A stretch of 64,000 bases of DNA from positions 186,001 through 250,000 of the forward strand of contig CAWFXI010000007.1 of assembly GCA_963819685.1 (NCBI GenBank), in the 5' to 3' direction. The stretch's first letter is position 1; each line of letters begins with the position of its first letter. The notes under the pieces were generated by a model, which saw only the letters and a program-made list of their open reading frames with translations, was not told the origin of the DNA and searched no databases. Source of the stretch: CAIUGU01 sp963819685 (GTDB lineage Bacteria; Pseudomonadota; Gammaproteobacteria; Steroidobacterales; Steroidobacteraceae). A program made the translations under genes and the position numbers. Positions 26,746 through 35,640 of the stretch are shown piece by piece.

Positions 26746-28086
26746 ATGACAGACAGTCCACACGCTTTCTCCCGTCGTCAGCTGCTCGCCACCCTTGGAA
26801 CAATCGCCAGCACAACAGCGATGTGGCCGGCGGTCACGCAGGCAGCCACCGTAACGTTGCCGTTGTCATCTCGTGAACTCTGGGATTGGGTGCGGGCTCA
26901 GCCGGTGCTCGGCACTGGTGTCGTTCACCTGGACAGTGCCACGGCGGGACCCGCTTTGCGGACGGCACTGGTAGCAGAATACCGCAGTCGGGAAGCCCTG
27001 AACCTCAATTACGGCGACTATTCACGCATGCGGCTCAGCCCGGCGGCCGTCACCCAGTTTGTTGAGCGGGTGGCCGCTTTTGCGGGCGCCGACCCCGACG
27101 AAGTGACTTTCACGAACGGGGCTACGGAGTCCCTGAACATCGTTGCCAATGGCCTCGCACTTGAGTCCGGTGACGAGGTCATCGTCACGACTCATGAACA
27201 TACCGCGCATCTGCATGCCTGGCTGCTCCAGGCCCGCAGACGCGGCATTGTGGTTACCCAGGTACAGCTGCCATCACCCGCTGCAGATCCGGAACAGTTG
27301 CTTGGCCTGTTGACCGCCGCCATCACGCCCCGTACCCGGGTGCTCGCGTTCAGTCATGTGCAGTACACGGACGGCACCGTTCTGCCGGTGCGCGAACTCT
27401 GTGAGCTTGCCAGGTCGCGGAACATCACCTCCGTCGTGGACGGCGCACAGGCATTCGGCATGCTGAACTTCGCGATTCGCGACCTCGGCTGCGACTTTTA
27501 CGCGGCAAGCCTTGCCAAATGGCTGAACGGCGGCCAGGGGACCGGTCTGCTGTTCGTCCGCAGGGATTGGCTCGACAGACTATGGCCACTCGAGGCAGAC
27601 GGACCTGCAGGCTGGAATGAAGGAGGCAGCTTCGGTCTTGCTGATCCGGCAGATGCGGAACTGCGCTCAGGATGGCCGGCAGCCCTGCGCAAGTTCGGTA
27701 CATCCTATCGCTACTTCGGACCTCTGTTCGACGGCCTGGGCGTTGCGTTCGAGATGCAGGAACGCCTTGGCCGCGCACGAATTGAAGCAAGGATCCGCGA
27801 GCTGGCCATTTATGCGCAGATCAGGCTGCAGGAGATACCGGAGATCAGGATCCTCACTCCAGTGCATCCGTCGCTGTGGGCAGGGATCATGTCGTTCAGT
27901 CTGCGGGGACCCGCCCTTCGTCCCCTTGCAGCGTCTCTGGCGGAAGAAGACTCCGTCGTCGTGCGGCACGTTGCCCACAGTGCGATCGGCTTCGAGGCGC
28001 TGAGAGTCTCGACGCACATCTACAATTCACACGATGACGTGGATCGGCTGCTGGTTGGCCTGAAGCGGCGTCTGGTTCAGGCATAG
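26746..28086 (+). CDS. Tat-exported class V aminotransferase (cysteine desulfurase/epimerase-like)
   Basis: This is about 446 residues from the ATG at 26746. The N-terminus is a Tat signal: SRRQLLATLG, a hydrophobic stretch and an AWPAVTQAA-like cleavage region. The rest is a PLP enzyme of aminotransferase class V: DSATAGPALRTALVAEY, TFTNGATESLNIVANGL, THEHTAHLHAWLLQ, VDGAQAFGMLNF and the PLP lysine in SLAKWLNGGQGTGL. Closest in type are isopenicillin N epimerase-like and SufS/CsdA-like proteins, but no desulfurase cysteine loop is evident. A PLP enzyme folded in the cytoplasm and sent out by Tat is unusual. The substrate is unknown. The next gene begins nine bases later. Confidence 0.85.
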   Translation: MTDSPHAFSRRQLLATLGTIASTTAMWPAVTQAATVTLPLSSRELWDWVRAQPVLGTGVVHLDSATAGPALRTALVAEYRSREALNLNYGDYSRMRLSPAAVTQFVERVAAFAGADPDEVTFTNGATESLNIVANGLALESGDEVIVTTHEHTAHLHAWLLQARRRGIVVTQVQLPSPAADPEQLLGLLTAAITPRTRVLAFSHVQYTDGTVLPVRELCELARSRNITSVVDGAQAFGMLNFAIRDLGCDFYAASLAKWLNGGQGTGLLFVRRDWLDRLWPLEADGPAGWNEGGSFGLADPADAELRSGWPAALRKFGTSYRYFGPLFDGLGVAFEMQERLGRARIEARIRELAIYAQIRLQEIPEIRILTPVHPSLWAGIMSFSLRGPALRPLAASLAEEDSVVVRHVAHSAIGFEALRVSTHIYNSHDDVDRLLVGLKRRLVQA

Positions 28087-28094
28087 GGTCCCTT

Positions 28095-28523
28095 GTGCCA
28101 ATCAGACTCCTGTTGTTGTACGGGTCGATGGGTGGACTGGCGAGTGTGCTGGTGAGTGCATTGCTGCGTCCCTGGCTCGGAACTGCTCAACAGGCTGGCG
28201 GCACAGAGTCCCGGTTGCCGACGCTGAAGCCGTCCTGGCCCGATGTATTCGCAGCCGGTATGCACATGCTGGCGGGTACCGGCATCGGGATGCTCTATTG
28301 GCTGAGCTGGGGATTCGCGGCGATCGTTGCAGTGCCGTGGTGGGTGCGTGGACTGATCTTTGGCGCGACCTTCTGCGCTGCCATCGTGCTGCCACTGCTG
28401 CTCGCGGTCGGGCTGCAACTGAAGATGCGCCGGCAACTGCTCGGCGCGCTGCTGTGTGAATGGACGTGTACCTGCATCCTGGCTGCGCTCGCTTGTGCCT
28501 GGAGCTGGCAGACGATGGGGTAA
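28095..28523 (+). CDS. Small integral membrane protein, function unknown
   Basis: This 142-residue protein has a GTG start nine bases after the aminotransferase gene. It shows four probable membrane helices: MPIRLLLLYGSMGGLASVLV, FAAGMHMLAGTGIGMLYWLS, FGATFCAAIVLPLLLAVGL and LGALLCEWTCTCILAALACA. I recognise no family. Its closeness to the aminotransferase gene suggests co-transcription, but the two need not work together. Confidence 0.55.
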   Translation: MPIRLLLLYGSMGGLASVLVSALLRPWLGTAQQAGGTESRLPTLKPSWPDVFAAGMHMLAGTGIGMLYWLSWGFAAIVAVPWWVRGLIFGATFCAAIVLPLLLAVGLQLKMRRQLLGALLCEWTCTCILAALACAWSWQTMG

Positions 28524-28525
28524 GG

Positions 28526-28544
28526 GCATCAGGGTGATGCAAAA
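28526..28544 (+). repeat. Short fragment of the five-hairpin repeat element
   Basis: CAGGGTGATGCAAAA at 28530-28544 equals the first bases of the ~160-bp element described at 57581 and 63061. Here GCATCA (28526-28531) pairs with TGATGC (28535-28540) as a six-base hairpin just after the stop codon of the membrane protein. The rest of the element is absent, so this is either a remnant or chance similarity of about 15 bases. Confidence 0.4.
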
Positions 28545-28562
28545 TCCTTAATCCGTTAGCGG

Positions 28563-29228
28563 TCAGCGATCGAGGAAAACTCGTAACGTGCGAGCGAGAT
28601 CCCCGGCGCCTGGGCCGTAGAGATCGTCCGAGCGCTGCGGAACCGCCGCCGTGGAATGATGCGGCAAAGAGCTTTCGGGACGTTTTGCGGTAGATGGCAT
28701 ATCCGCAGGATAGAGCAGTAAAGCCTGCTGGCTCACGGCAGCCAGGCGTGCAGCGATCGACTTCAAATCCTTTCCCGCATCGGTCATCGCGATCAGCACC
28801 ACGCGACGCACCTGTTGTGGTCGTTGTGCCGCCAACTCCGCCGCAATCAGCGCGCCGAGCTGGTGCCCCAACAGGTCGACCGACCGCAGTCGCATGCTGT
28901 CGAGAAAATCGCCAATGGCAGCGACATGGTCGGTCAGGCCAATCGCGGTGCCGGGAGCAGGATCGGAATGACCGTGGGCGGGCAGGTCCGGCGCATACAC
29001 ACTGCGATCGCGGCCCAGTTCCGGAAGCAACGACTTGAACCAGACACCGGTCGCCGCTTCCGGATGCAGGCAAACGACAGGTGTTCGCTCATCGAAGCCA
29101 CCGCCCGAAGGGTAAGCCGTCGTGAGGTGCAGCTGGCCGTTGCGACCGTCCGAATAGGCGCGGCGGGTGTGAACATGTGTGATGACGGGCTGGCTGGCGG
29201 ACTGCGAACGACGACGAACTTGGGTCAC
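28563..29228 (-). CDS. Alpha/beta-hydrolase-fold protein lacking the usual nucleophile
   Basis: This is about 221 residues from a GTG at 29228, which has GGAG five bases upstream; the frame extends to 29282 without a better site. It has the hydrolase layout: VVCLHPEAATGVWFKSLLPE, then VYAPDLPAHGHSDP and the nucleophile-elbow segment LLGHQLGALIAAELA. In an active enzyme the elbow reads GxSxG. Here the Ser position is Gln, so the catalytic nucleophile is missing. The codon is CAG and I see no frame problem. The C-terminal third is shorter than usual. It may be a non-enzymatic binding protein or a decayed hydrolase. Divergent from the S9 peptidase. Confidence 0.7.
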   Translation of the reverse strand: MTQVRRRSQSASQPVITHVHTRRAYSDGRNGQLHLTTAYPSGGGFDERTPVVCLHPEAATGVWFKSLLPELGRDRSVYAPDLPAHGHSDPAPGTAIGLTDHVAAIGDFLDSMRLRSVDLLGHQLGALIAAELAAQRPQQVRRVVLIAMTDAGKDLKSIAARLAAVSQQALLLYPADMPSTAKRPESSLPHHSTAAVPQRSDDLYGPGAGDLARTLRVFLDR

Positions 29229-29436
29229 GATGGCTCCGAAGACTCCGTTGTATTGAGGCGAGGCGGCGACTCTAGCGCCCAACTCGAGAACAGTGCATGG
29301 AAGTGGGTCTCAGGTTGACCCGGCGCATATCTTAAGTTTACCGGTGAAGCGACGGAAGGTTCGCTGCTTGCGGCGCCAGCATCTAGAATGGCGGCGTCGA
29401 AGTGGTGACGGCCACGGGGAAGCCAGAGAACCTGTG

Positions 29437-31527
29437 ATGAAGTCAGGGATCAAGCTCGCGATTGCCAGCTGGCTCAGCTTCTGCGCGGCTGCCAGTCCTG
29501 CTGCGCAAGCAGCGGAACAAGGAGTGCGTGCTGCTGCCTCAGCACCGCAAGGCGGATCGCAGCCCTACACCGCGGCCGCCATGTGGCAACTCAAGCGGCT
29601 GGAAACACCGACCCTCTCTCCGGACGGACGCCTGGCCGCAGTTGCCGTCACCAGCTATGACGTCGGACTGAACCAGGAAACGACCAACCTGTGGCTGGTG
29701 CCGACGAGAACCGGCAAGGCACGGCAGCTGACTGGCGGAGCAAACGTCGATTTTTCCCCAGCGTGGAGTCCTGACGGGCGATGGATCGCCTTCGTCTCAC
29801 GGCGTGGAGATGACCGGCAGCCACAGATCTATCTCATTCCCGTCGATGGGGGTGAAGCCCGGCGAATCACTGATGTACCCACGGGAGTCATGGCCCCCAA
29901 ATGGTTTCCGGATTCAAGGCGTATCGCGTTTCTGTCCCGCGTCTGGAACGATCTCGAAGACTGGAATGCCAACGCAGCGCGACTGGCGAGCCAGGAAACT
30001 GCGCGCATGACGGGTCGTACCTGGGACCGTGCACCCATAGCCAATTGGGACAGTCTGCTTGATGAGCGCAGCACGCATATTTTCTGGACAGGAATCGATG
30101 GAGGCGAATCGCACGCGATCACGCTGCGCACCGGCCACTCGCTTGACTCCGCCCAGCCAGGCCCCGAGTCGTATGACATTTCGCCCGATGGGCTCGAAGT
30201 GGCCTTCGCATCTGACAGCGACGCCACGGGGAAGGAGCGGAATTTCGATATCTACGTCGTACCCGCGGACGGAGGTACGGCGGTCAACCTGACCACGGAC
30301 AATCCGGCTGACGACCTGGCGCCACACTTCAGTCCGGACGGCCGACTGCTGGCGTTCGGCCGCCAACAGACCAGGAATTTCTACGCCGATCGCATCCGCC
30401 TGATGCTCTTCGACCGTCGCAGCCACGACCTCAAGTCGCTGACAGAAGAATGGGACCGGTCAGCGGAAGACATTGTGTGGGCGCCTGACTCGAGATCGCT
30501 GTTCGGCACCATCGAAGACGCAGGGACGCGCCGGGTATATCGGTTTGAACTCTCTGGCAGCGCGCCCACCGCGATCTCTGCGGAGTCAAGCTACACGGAC
30601 CTCGCTGTTGCAGGGAGTGGACCCGTCATCATCGGGCTGCGCAGCAGCTTTTCTGAACCGCCTACGCTCGTAAGCATCATCCCGCGCGCATCGGCGGCGA
30701 CGAAGCTCTCGGATTTCAACGATGCAGCACTGGCGCGGCTTGCACAGGGTCGCGTCGAAAGCGTGGAGTATCCCGGCGCCAACGGCGAGGCAGTGCAGAT
30801 GTGGGTTGTCTATCCACCCGGCTTCACGGCAGATCGCAAATGGCCGTTATATCTGCTGTTGCATGGTGGGCCGCATGACAGTGTGGTCAACGCGCTGCAA
30901 TGGCGCTGGAATGCGCAAGTGTTCGCGAGCTGGGGCTATGTCGCGGCGTGGCCCAACTTCCACGGTTCCAGCGGCTTCGGCACGGCGTTTACGGAATCCG
31001 CAGCGCGTGACTGGGGAGACCTGCCTTACCAGGATGCAGTGCGCGCTGCGGACTGGTTTGCCGCCCAACCGTGGATCGATGCGGGGCGAATGGCAGCCGG
31101 CGGCGGTAGCTACGGGGGGTATCTCACCGCCGTGCTGATGGGGCGGACCCATCCGTTCAGGACGTTTGTTGCGCACGCTCCTGTCTATGACCTGTTCGGC
31201 GAATATGCGATGGACAGGGGCGCCAACCTGCGCAGGTTTGGTGAACACTGGCAGGACCGGCAACGTTTCGAGCGCAACTCACCTCATCTGGCGGCCGGCA
31301 ATTTCAAGACGCCCACGCTCGTCATCCACGGGCAACAGGACCTGAGAGTGCCCGTCAGCCAGAGCTTCGCATTGTTCAATACGCTGCAGAACCTCGGCGT
31401 ACCCAGTCGCCTGTTGTATTTCCCGGACGAGAACCACTGGATCCAGAAGCCGCAGAATTCGCTTTACTGGTATGAATCCATGCGCTTGTGGCTGGCGCAA
31501 TACGTTCAGCCCGGACCTCATGAGTGA
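29437..31527 (+). CDS. Secreted S9-family prolyl oligopeptidase-like peptidase
   Basis: This is about 696 residues from the ATG at 29437, with a signal peptide (IKLAIASWLSFCAAASPAAQ). The N-terminal part is a WD40-like beta propeller of TolB type (FSPAWSPDGRWIAFVSRRGD, VMAPKWFPDSRRIAFLSR, LAPHFSPDGRLLAFGR). The C-terminal part is the peptidase domain. The nucleophile lies in AAGGGSYGGYLTAVLMG (GxSxGG), and LVIHGQQDLRVPVSQSF and FPDENHWIQKP supply the Asp and His. It matches dipeptidyl/acylaminoacyl peptidases of family S9C, and it should cleave peptides in the periplasm. Its end overlaps the start of the TPR gene by eight bases. Confidence 0.92.
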   Translation: MKSGIKLAIASWLSFCAAASPAAQAAEQGVRAAASAPQGGSQPYTAAAMWQLKRLETPTLSPDGRLAAVAVTSYDVGLNQETTNLWLVPTRTGKARQLTGGANVDFSPAWSPDGRWIAFVSRRGDDRQPQIYLIPVDGGEARRITDVPTGVMAPKWFPDSRRIAFLSRVWNDLEDWNANAARLASQETARMTGRTWDRAPIANWDSLLDERSTHIFWTGIDGGESHAITLRTGHSLDSAQPGPESYDISPDGLEVAFASDSDATGKERNFDIYVVPADGGTAVNLTTDNPADDLAPHFSPDGRLLAFGRQQTRNFYADRIRLMLFDRRSHDLKSLTEEWDRSAEDIVWAPDSRSLFGTIEDAGTRRVYRFELSGSAPTAISAESSYTDLAVAGSGPVIIGLRSSFSEPPTLVSIIPRASAATKLSDFNDAALARLAQGRVESVEYPGANGEAVQMWVVYPPGFTADRKWPLYLLLHGGPHDSVVNALQWRWNAQVFASWGYVAAWPNFHGSSGFGTAFTESAARDWGDLPYQDAVRAADWFAAQPWIDAGRMAAGGGSYGGYLTAVLMGRTHPFRTFVAHAPVYDLFGEYAMDRGANLRRFGEHWQDRQRFERNSPHLAAGNFKTPTLVIHGQQDLRVPVSQSFALFNTLQNLGVPSRLLYFPDENHWIQKPQNSLYWYESMRLWLAQYVQPGPHE

Positions 31528-33016
31528 ACGTCAGCTCGCCCTGCTGGGTGCGGCGCTGGTTGTCCTGGCAGCGATCGGCGTCTGGCTTTGGGTTCGCAAG
31601 GCGCCCACCCCCGACACACCCGCCGCAGTGGTCGCGCAACAGCAGACGGATCTGCGCGCCAGCGCGCTCCTGAAGGTCGTTGCAACACGAGCGGATCTGC
31701 CACCTGATGATCCCGAAGTGCGCTGGCTCGAAAATGAGTTGCGCTACCTGCTGATTCGCTCGCAAGTCGCGCTGGCCCGACCGCAGGGTCCCTATGACGC
31801 GGCAGACGGCACCACCGTCTTCACTCTGCGGGTGGCCGTGTCGGGACGCCCGGGTGAACCTGCGGAGTTGTCATTGTTGACGCCGAATGGCGAGATCGAA
31901 CGCACTGCCACGATCGATCCCGGGGGGGCGAGCAGGCTGGCTTTGATGACCGCGCTGGCGCGGCGGATGTCCTCGTTCATGCCACGGGGCGACACGGGTG
32001 TACCACCAGCACAGTTCCTCGGCACCACCGACGTGGAAGCGTATGACACGCTCGCCAAAGCACAGATTGACGCCACATCGGCGGGCACCGTGGTGCAATC
32101 GCGGATCAGCAGTCGGGATACCCCGATTGACCGGTTGGAGGTGCTGACGCGCCGTCACGCGGATTTCGCCCGCGCCTGGGCCAGCCTCGCGCTGCTGTAT
32201 CTGGATGTCGAGGGACAGGATGCGGCTTCCTTGACGGTAAAAGCCGAGAAAGCAGCCCGCCGGGCGCTGACACTCGATGGGCGACTGGCAATGGCACACG
32301 CTGCTCTCGGCATTGCCGAGCAGCGACAGGGAAAATGGCTGACGGCCGATGCCAGCCTGGCACAAGCACTGAGCCTGGATCCCGCGTTCCCTCCCGCTCT
32401 CGACGCGTTCGGTTGCCTGTTGATCGATGCTGGCAGAACACGCTACGCAACGCTGATCGCGGCACAGGGCGTCTCCGCCGACAAAGCGCAGCGCGCGGGA
32501 AGTTGCCTGGATTACGCGCGCATGGCGGCGGATCAGGCGCCAGTCGATAGCCCTGACCAGTCGCCCCCAGGCGCAGGGCTGCCACTCGCGCTGACTGCTC
32601 TGCTCGATGGACGCAATGACGAAGCAAGGGACCTGTTATCGCCCGACACGGGCAGTGTCGCGCAATTGAATGCGTGGTTCGAACCTGTGGTCCGCGCACT
32701 TGAGGAGCCGAGTCAGCGGCCAGTGGCACTGCGTGCAATCACCCGCGCCGCCAGCGACTCCACGCTGGACCCAGCCACGGAGATCATGCTGGGCATTGCG
32801 CTTCAGCAACCGGATTTCGTCTTCAACCGGCTGTTGCGTCTGCATGCACAGGGCAGGGAAATCCCGACGCGGTTTCTGTGGATCAGGCCGGCGGCATTCC
32901 TGCGCGAACACGCCCGCTTCGCGGTGGTCACCGAGCAGCTGGGTCTCAAGTCCTACTGGAAGGAACGCGGGCTCCCCGATATCTGCAACGACACGGAACT
33001 CGCAATCTGTCGCTGA
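31520..33016 (+). CDS. Membrane-anchored TPR protein
   Basis: This is about 498 residues from the ATG at 31520, which overlaps the peptidase stop (ATGAGTGA). An N-terminal membrane anchor (LALLGAALVVLAAIGVWLWV) is followed by a beta-rich domain of about 130 residues. TPR-like helices follow (RHADFARAWASLALLYLDVE, MAHAALGIAEQRQGKWLTAD, SLDPAFPPALDAFGCLLIDA). The C-terminus FAVVTEQLGLKSYWKERGLP-DIC is the typical end of TPR parts in CadC-like and adenylate-cyclase-linked proteins, although no DNA-binding or cyclase domain is present. It probably faces the periplasm. Function unknown; coupling to the peptidase is likely. Confidence 0.75.
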   Translation: MSERQLALLGAALVVLAAIGVWLWVRKAPTPDTPAAVVAQQQTDLRASALLKVVATRADLPPDDPEVRWLENELRYLLIRSQVALARPQGPYDAADGTTVFTLRVAVSGRPGEPAELSLLTPNGEIERTATIDPGGASRLALMTALARRMSSFMPRGDTGVPPAQFLGTTDVEAYDTLAKAQIDATSAGTVVQSRISSRDTPIDRLEVLTRRHADFARAWASLALLYLDVEGQDAASLTVKAEKAARRALTLDGRLAMAHAALGIAEQRQGKWLTADASLAQALSLDPAFPPALDAFGCLLIDAGRTRYATLIAAQGVSADKAQRAGSCLDYARMAADQAPVDSPDQSPPGAGLPLALTALLDGRNDEARDLLSPDTGSVAQLNAWFEPVVRALEEPSQRPVALRAITRAASDSTLDPATEIMLGIALQQPDFVFNRLLRLHAQGREIPTRFLWIRPAAFLREHARFAVVTEQLGLKSYWKERGLPDICNDTELAICR

Positions 33017-33046
33017 CCCGCGGCGTGACTACGACGCCTACGGGCG

Positions 33047-34939
33047 TCAGAACATCTCGGAAGCGCCGGGCTCAGCGATGACAGTTGCTGCGCGGGAAGC
33101 AATGTGATCACCGGTGATCATCGCGTCGTAGGACTGGCCGGGGCCAACCATCGGATACACGCCCGCATCGGGATCGATGATGACTTCAAGGAATGCGGGG
33201 CCCTGGAATTCGATGAACTCCTTCACGACCCGCGGCACATCTTCCTTGCGATCGAGGCGCACTGCGTAACGGAATCCATCGGCCTGGGCCGCCTTGACGA
33301 AATCCTTCTTGTGCAGCGACTTGTCGCTGGCGGACATGCGGCCCTTGTAGAAGAGCTTCTGCCACTGCCTGACCATGCCGTCGCCGAAGTTGTTGAGGAC
33401 GATCACCTTTACCGCGAGGTCATACGTGGTCACGGTTTCGAGCTCGCCCATATTCATGCGGATGCTGCCGTCACCGTCGATGTCGATGACCAGCCGCTCA
33501 GGGTGGGCAAACTTGGCGCCGATCGCCGCAGGCAGGCCGAAGCCCATGGTGCCCATGCTGCCCGACGTGATCCACAGCCTCGGACTCTTGAAGTCAAAGT
33601 ACTGCGCAGCCCACATCTGGTGCTGCCCCACGCCAGTCGAGATGATGGCCTCACCGCCCGTCAGACGATTGATTTCCTCAATGACGTAGTAAGGCTGAAT
33701 CAGCGGGCTTGAGCGGTCGTAGTTCATGGGGTGAGCTGCTTTAAGCTCATCGCAATGCTTGAGCCATTGAGACCAGTCGCGCGAGAAACGCGTCCGCCGT
33801 CCATATGAAGTCAGTGCGTGCAGGGCCTCAGGCATCAGTCCGATATGATGCCACTGCACAGTCTTGACCTTGTTGATCTCGGAAACGTCGATGTCGATCT
33901 GCGCGATGTTCTTCGCACGCTTCGCGAACTTCGGTGGATTGCCGGCCACGCGGTCGTCGAAACGGGCACCGAGCGTAATGAGGAAATCGCAGTCGTCGAC
34001 GGCGTAATTGGCGAATGCAGCGCCATGCATTCCCAGCATTCGCATGGAGAGGGAATGTGTAGTGTCCGCGACCCCGAGGCCCATCAGCGTCGTCACGACA
34101 GGAATGTTGAATTCCTGGGAGAACTCGCGCAGCGCTTTGGTCGCACCACCGTTGATCACCCCGCCGCCCGCATAGATCAGCGGCCGCGACGACTGCGACA
34201 GCATTTCGAAGAAGCGGCTGGATTGCGACTCGGTCAGCACACTGCGGGCCAGGCGATTCATGCGCTGGCGATAGCCGGCCATGGGCAGGCGACCCGAGCC
34301 GTGGAAGACACCCTGCCAGTTCTGCACATCCTTCGGAATGTCGATGACAACGGGACCGGGACGACCCGTACGGGCAATCTCGAAGGCCGTCCGCACCGTC
34401 GCTTCGAGTTTCAGCGGGTCGGTGACCAGGAAAACATGCTTGGCAACCGCGCCCATGATGGCGGCGACGGGAGCTTCCTGGAATGCGTCGCTGCCAATGG
34501 CGGCGGTGGCAACCTGGCCGCAGATCACAACGATGGGAATGGAGTCCGCCATGCAGTCGCGCACTGGTGTGACCGTGTTGGTCGCACCGGGGCCCGAGGT
34601 CACTACACAGACACCGACCTTGCCGCTGGCACGCGCATAGCCAGCGGCCATGAATCCAGCCGCCTGTTCGTTGGCGGGAACCACCAGCGGCATGCGCTGA
34701 CCGCCTCCCTGGGACTGCGTCTGGTTATAGACGAAGATGGCGTCGTACGTGGGGAGGATCGCGCCGCCGCTATAGCCGAAAACAGTCTGCACGCCTTCAT
34801 CCGCCAGCACCTGCACGATGATGCCGGCACCCGTAAGCGTTTGACCCGCCAAGGGATGTGCTGTCGTGTCTAGCGTGGCGTAACTCTCTTTCACCTTGGG
34901 TACCGTCAATCTGGCCGCTGGGACTGTGGTTGTGTGCAC
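33047..34939 (-). CDS. ilvB: Acetolactate synthase large subunit
   Basis: This is about 630 residues, a ThDP- and FAD-dependent enzyme making acetolactate or acetohydroxybutyrate for valine, leucine and isoleucine. The N-terminal ThDP part has VFGYSGGAILPTYDAIF and the catalytic Glu in VPANEQAAGFMAAGYARASG. The ThDP/Mg motif near the C-terminus is GDGSIRMNMGELETVTTYDL with VLNNFGDGMVRQW. Other signatures are VCVVTSGPGATNTVTP and LGARFDDRVAGNP. The frame opens with GTG at 34939; no strong ribosome site is visible, and the true start may be a little later. The small subunit gene is next door but on the opposite strand, unlike the usual ilvBN or ilvIH operon. Confidence 0.95.
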   Translation of the reverse strand: MHTTTVPAARLTVPKVKESYATLDTTAHPLAGQTLTGAGIIVQVLADEGVQTVFGYSGGAILPTYDAIFVYNQTQSQGGGQRMPLVVPANEQAAGFMAAGYARASGKVGVCVVTSGPGATNTVTPVRDCMADSIPIVVICGQVATAAIGSDAFQEAPVAAIMGAVAKHVFLVTDPLKLEATVRTAFEIARTGRPGPVVIDIPKDVQNWQGVFHGSGRLPMAGYRQRMNRLARSVLTESQSSRFFEMLSQSSRPLIYAGGGVINGGATKALREFSQEFNIPVVTTLMGLGVADTTHSLSMRMLGMHGAAFANYAVDDCDFLITLGARFDDRVAGNPPKFAKRAKNIAQIDIDVSEINKVKTVQWHHIGLMPEALHALTSYGRRTRFSRDWSQWLKHCDELKAAHPMNYDRSSPLIQPYYVIEEINRLTGGEAIISTGVGQHQMWAAQYFDFKSPRLWITSGSMGTMGFGLPAAIGAKFAHPERLVIDIDGDGSIRMNMGELETVTTYDLAVKVIVLNNFGDGMVRQWQKLFYKGRMSASDKSLHKKDFVKAAQADGFRYAVRLDRKEDVPRVVKEFIEFQGPAFLEVIIDPDAGVYPMVGPGQSYDAMITGDHIASRAATVIAEPGASEMF

Positions 34940-35012
34940 TGCAAAGTAGCCTAGCAGTAACGCTCCCTCTCAGTCTATTCTGGCCGGACCTAAAGACTTC
35001 AGGACCGTTTCG

Positions 35013-35519
35013 ATGACGACCCGCAAGCGCCACATTATCTCCATCCTGCTGCAGAATGAAGTGGGAGCCCTGACCCGGGTTGCCGGCCTGTTCTCGACCC
35101 GCGGCTACAACATCGAGTCTTTGAATGTAGCGCCAACCGATGACCCGACGGTTTCTCGCCTTACGCTGGTTACGACAGGCACCGGTGCCGTGGTCAGCCA
35201 GATCGTCAACCAGTCATTGAAGCTGGTCGATGTGGTGAATGTGGACGACGTGACCCGTGACCAGCACGTGGAGCGTGAGCTGCTGCTGATCAAGCTGCGA
35301 CTCGGGTCAAGCCAGCTCGGCGCAGTCCGCGCGGCCATTGAACGCGCGGGCGGTCGGATCCTGTCGGATGACGTGGAAAGTTTCCTGATCGAGCTGACAG
35401 ACAGCGAATCGCAGATCAGTCGATTCATCGCGCACATGGCCCAGTTTGGCGAAGTGCTCGAAGTCGTCCGTAGCGGTGCGCTCGCCGTGCTGCGGGGATC
35501 GCAGACGTTGCATGATTGA
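35013..35519 (+). CDS. ilvN: Acetolactate synthase small (regulatory) subunit
   Basis: This 168-residue protein has the usual length of IlvN/IlvH. The N-terminal ACT domain reads RHIISILLQNEVGALTRVAG, then FSTRGYNIESLNVAPTDDP. The second half (RELLLIKLRLGSSQLGAVRA, GGRILSDDVESFLIELTDSE, DRFIAHMAQFGE-type end) is the typical C-terminal domain. It activates the large subunit and carries valine feedback sites. It is divergent from ilvB with 73 bases between the two frames, so both promoters must lie in that space or inside the genes. A seven-base tandem repeat begins right after its stop. Confidence 0.94.
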   Translation: MTTRKRHIISILLQNEVGALTRVAGLFSTRGYNIESLNVAPTDDPTVSRLTLVTTGTGAVVSQIVNQSLKLVDVVNVDDVTRDQHVERELLLIKLRLGSSQLGAVRAAIERAGGRILSDDVESFLIELTDSESQISRFIAHMAQFGEVLEVVRSGALAVLRGSQTLHD

Positions 35520-35640
35520 GCGTGAAGCGTGAAGCGTGAAGCGTGAAGCGTGAAGCGTGAAAGAGAGTGGACAGGCAGGCGAATTCTGTCAATTGTCGCC
35601 TTCCAGCGTTTCACTTTTCACGTTTCACCTTTCACGCATT
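35520..35640. repeat. GCGTGAA heptamer array with facing TTTCAC array
   Basis: Six exact tandem copies of GCGTGAA occupy 35520-35561, starting one base after the ilvN stop. About 50 bases later, 35609-35640 carries four TTTCAC units of the opposite sense, ending CACCTTTCACGC. The two arrays can pair into a long imperfect hairpin between the convergent ilvN and BamA-like genes. It could terminate transcription from both sides. Copy-number change by slippage is likely in such an array. It is not a CRISPR: units are seven bases and there are no spacers. Confidence 0.7.

Noticed and set aside
35520..35561. CRISPR-like short repeat
   Set aside because: Units are seven bases, contiguous and without spacers, and no cas gene is nearby.
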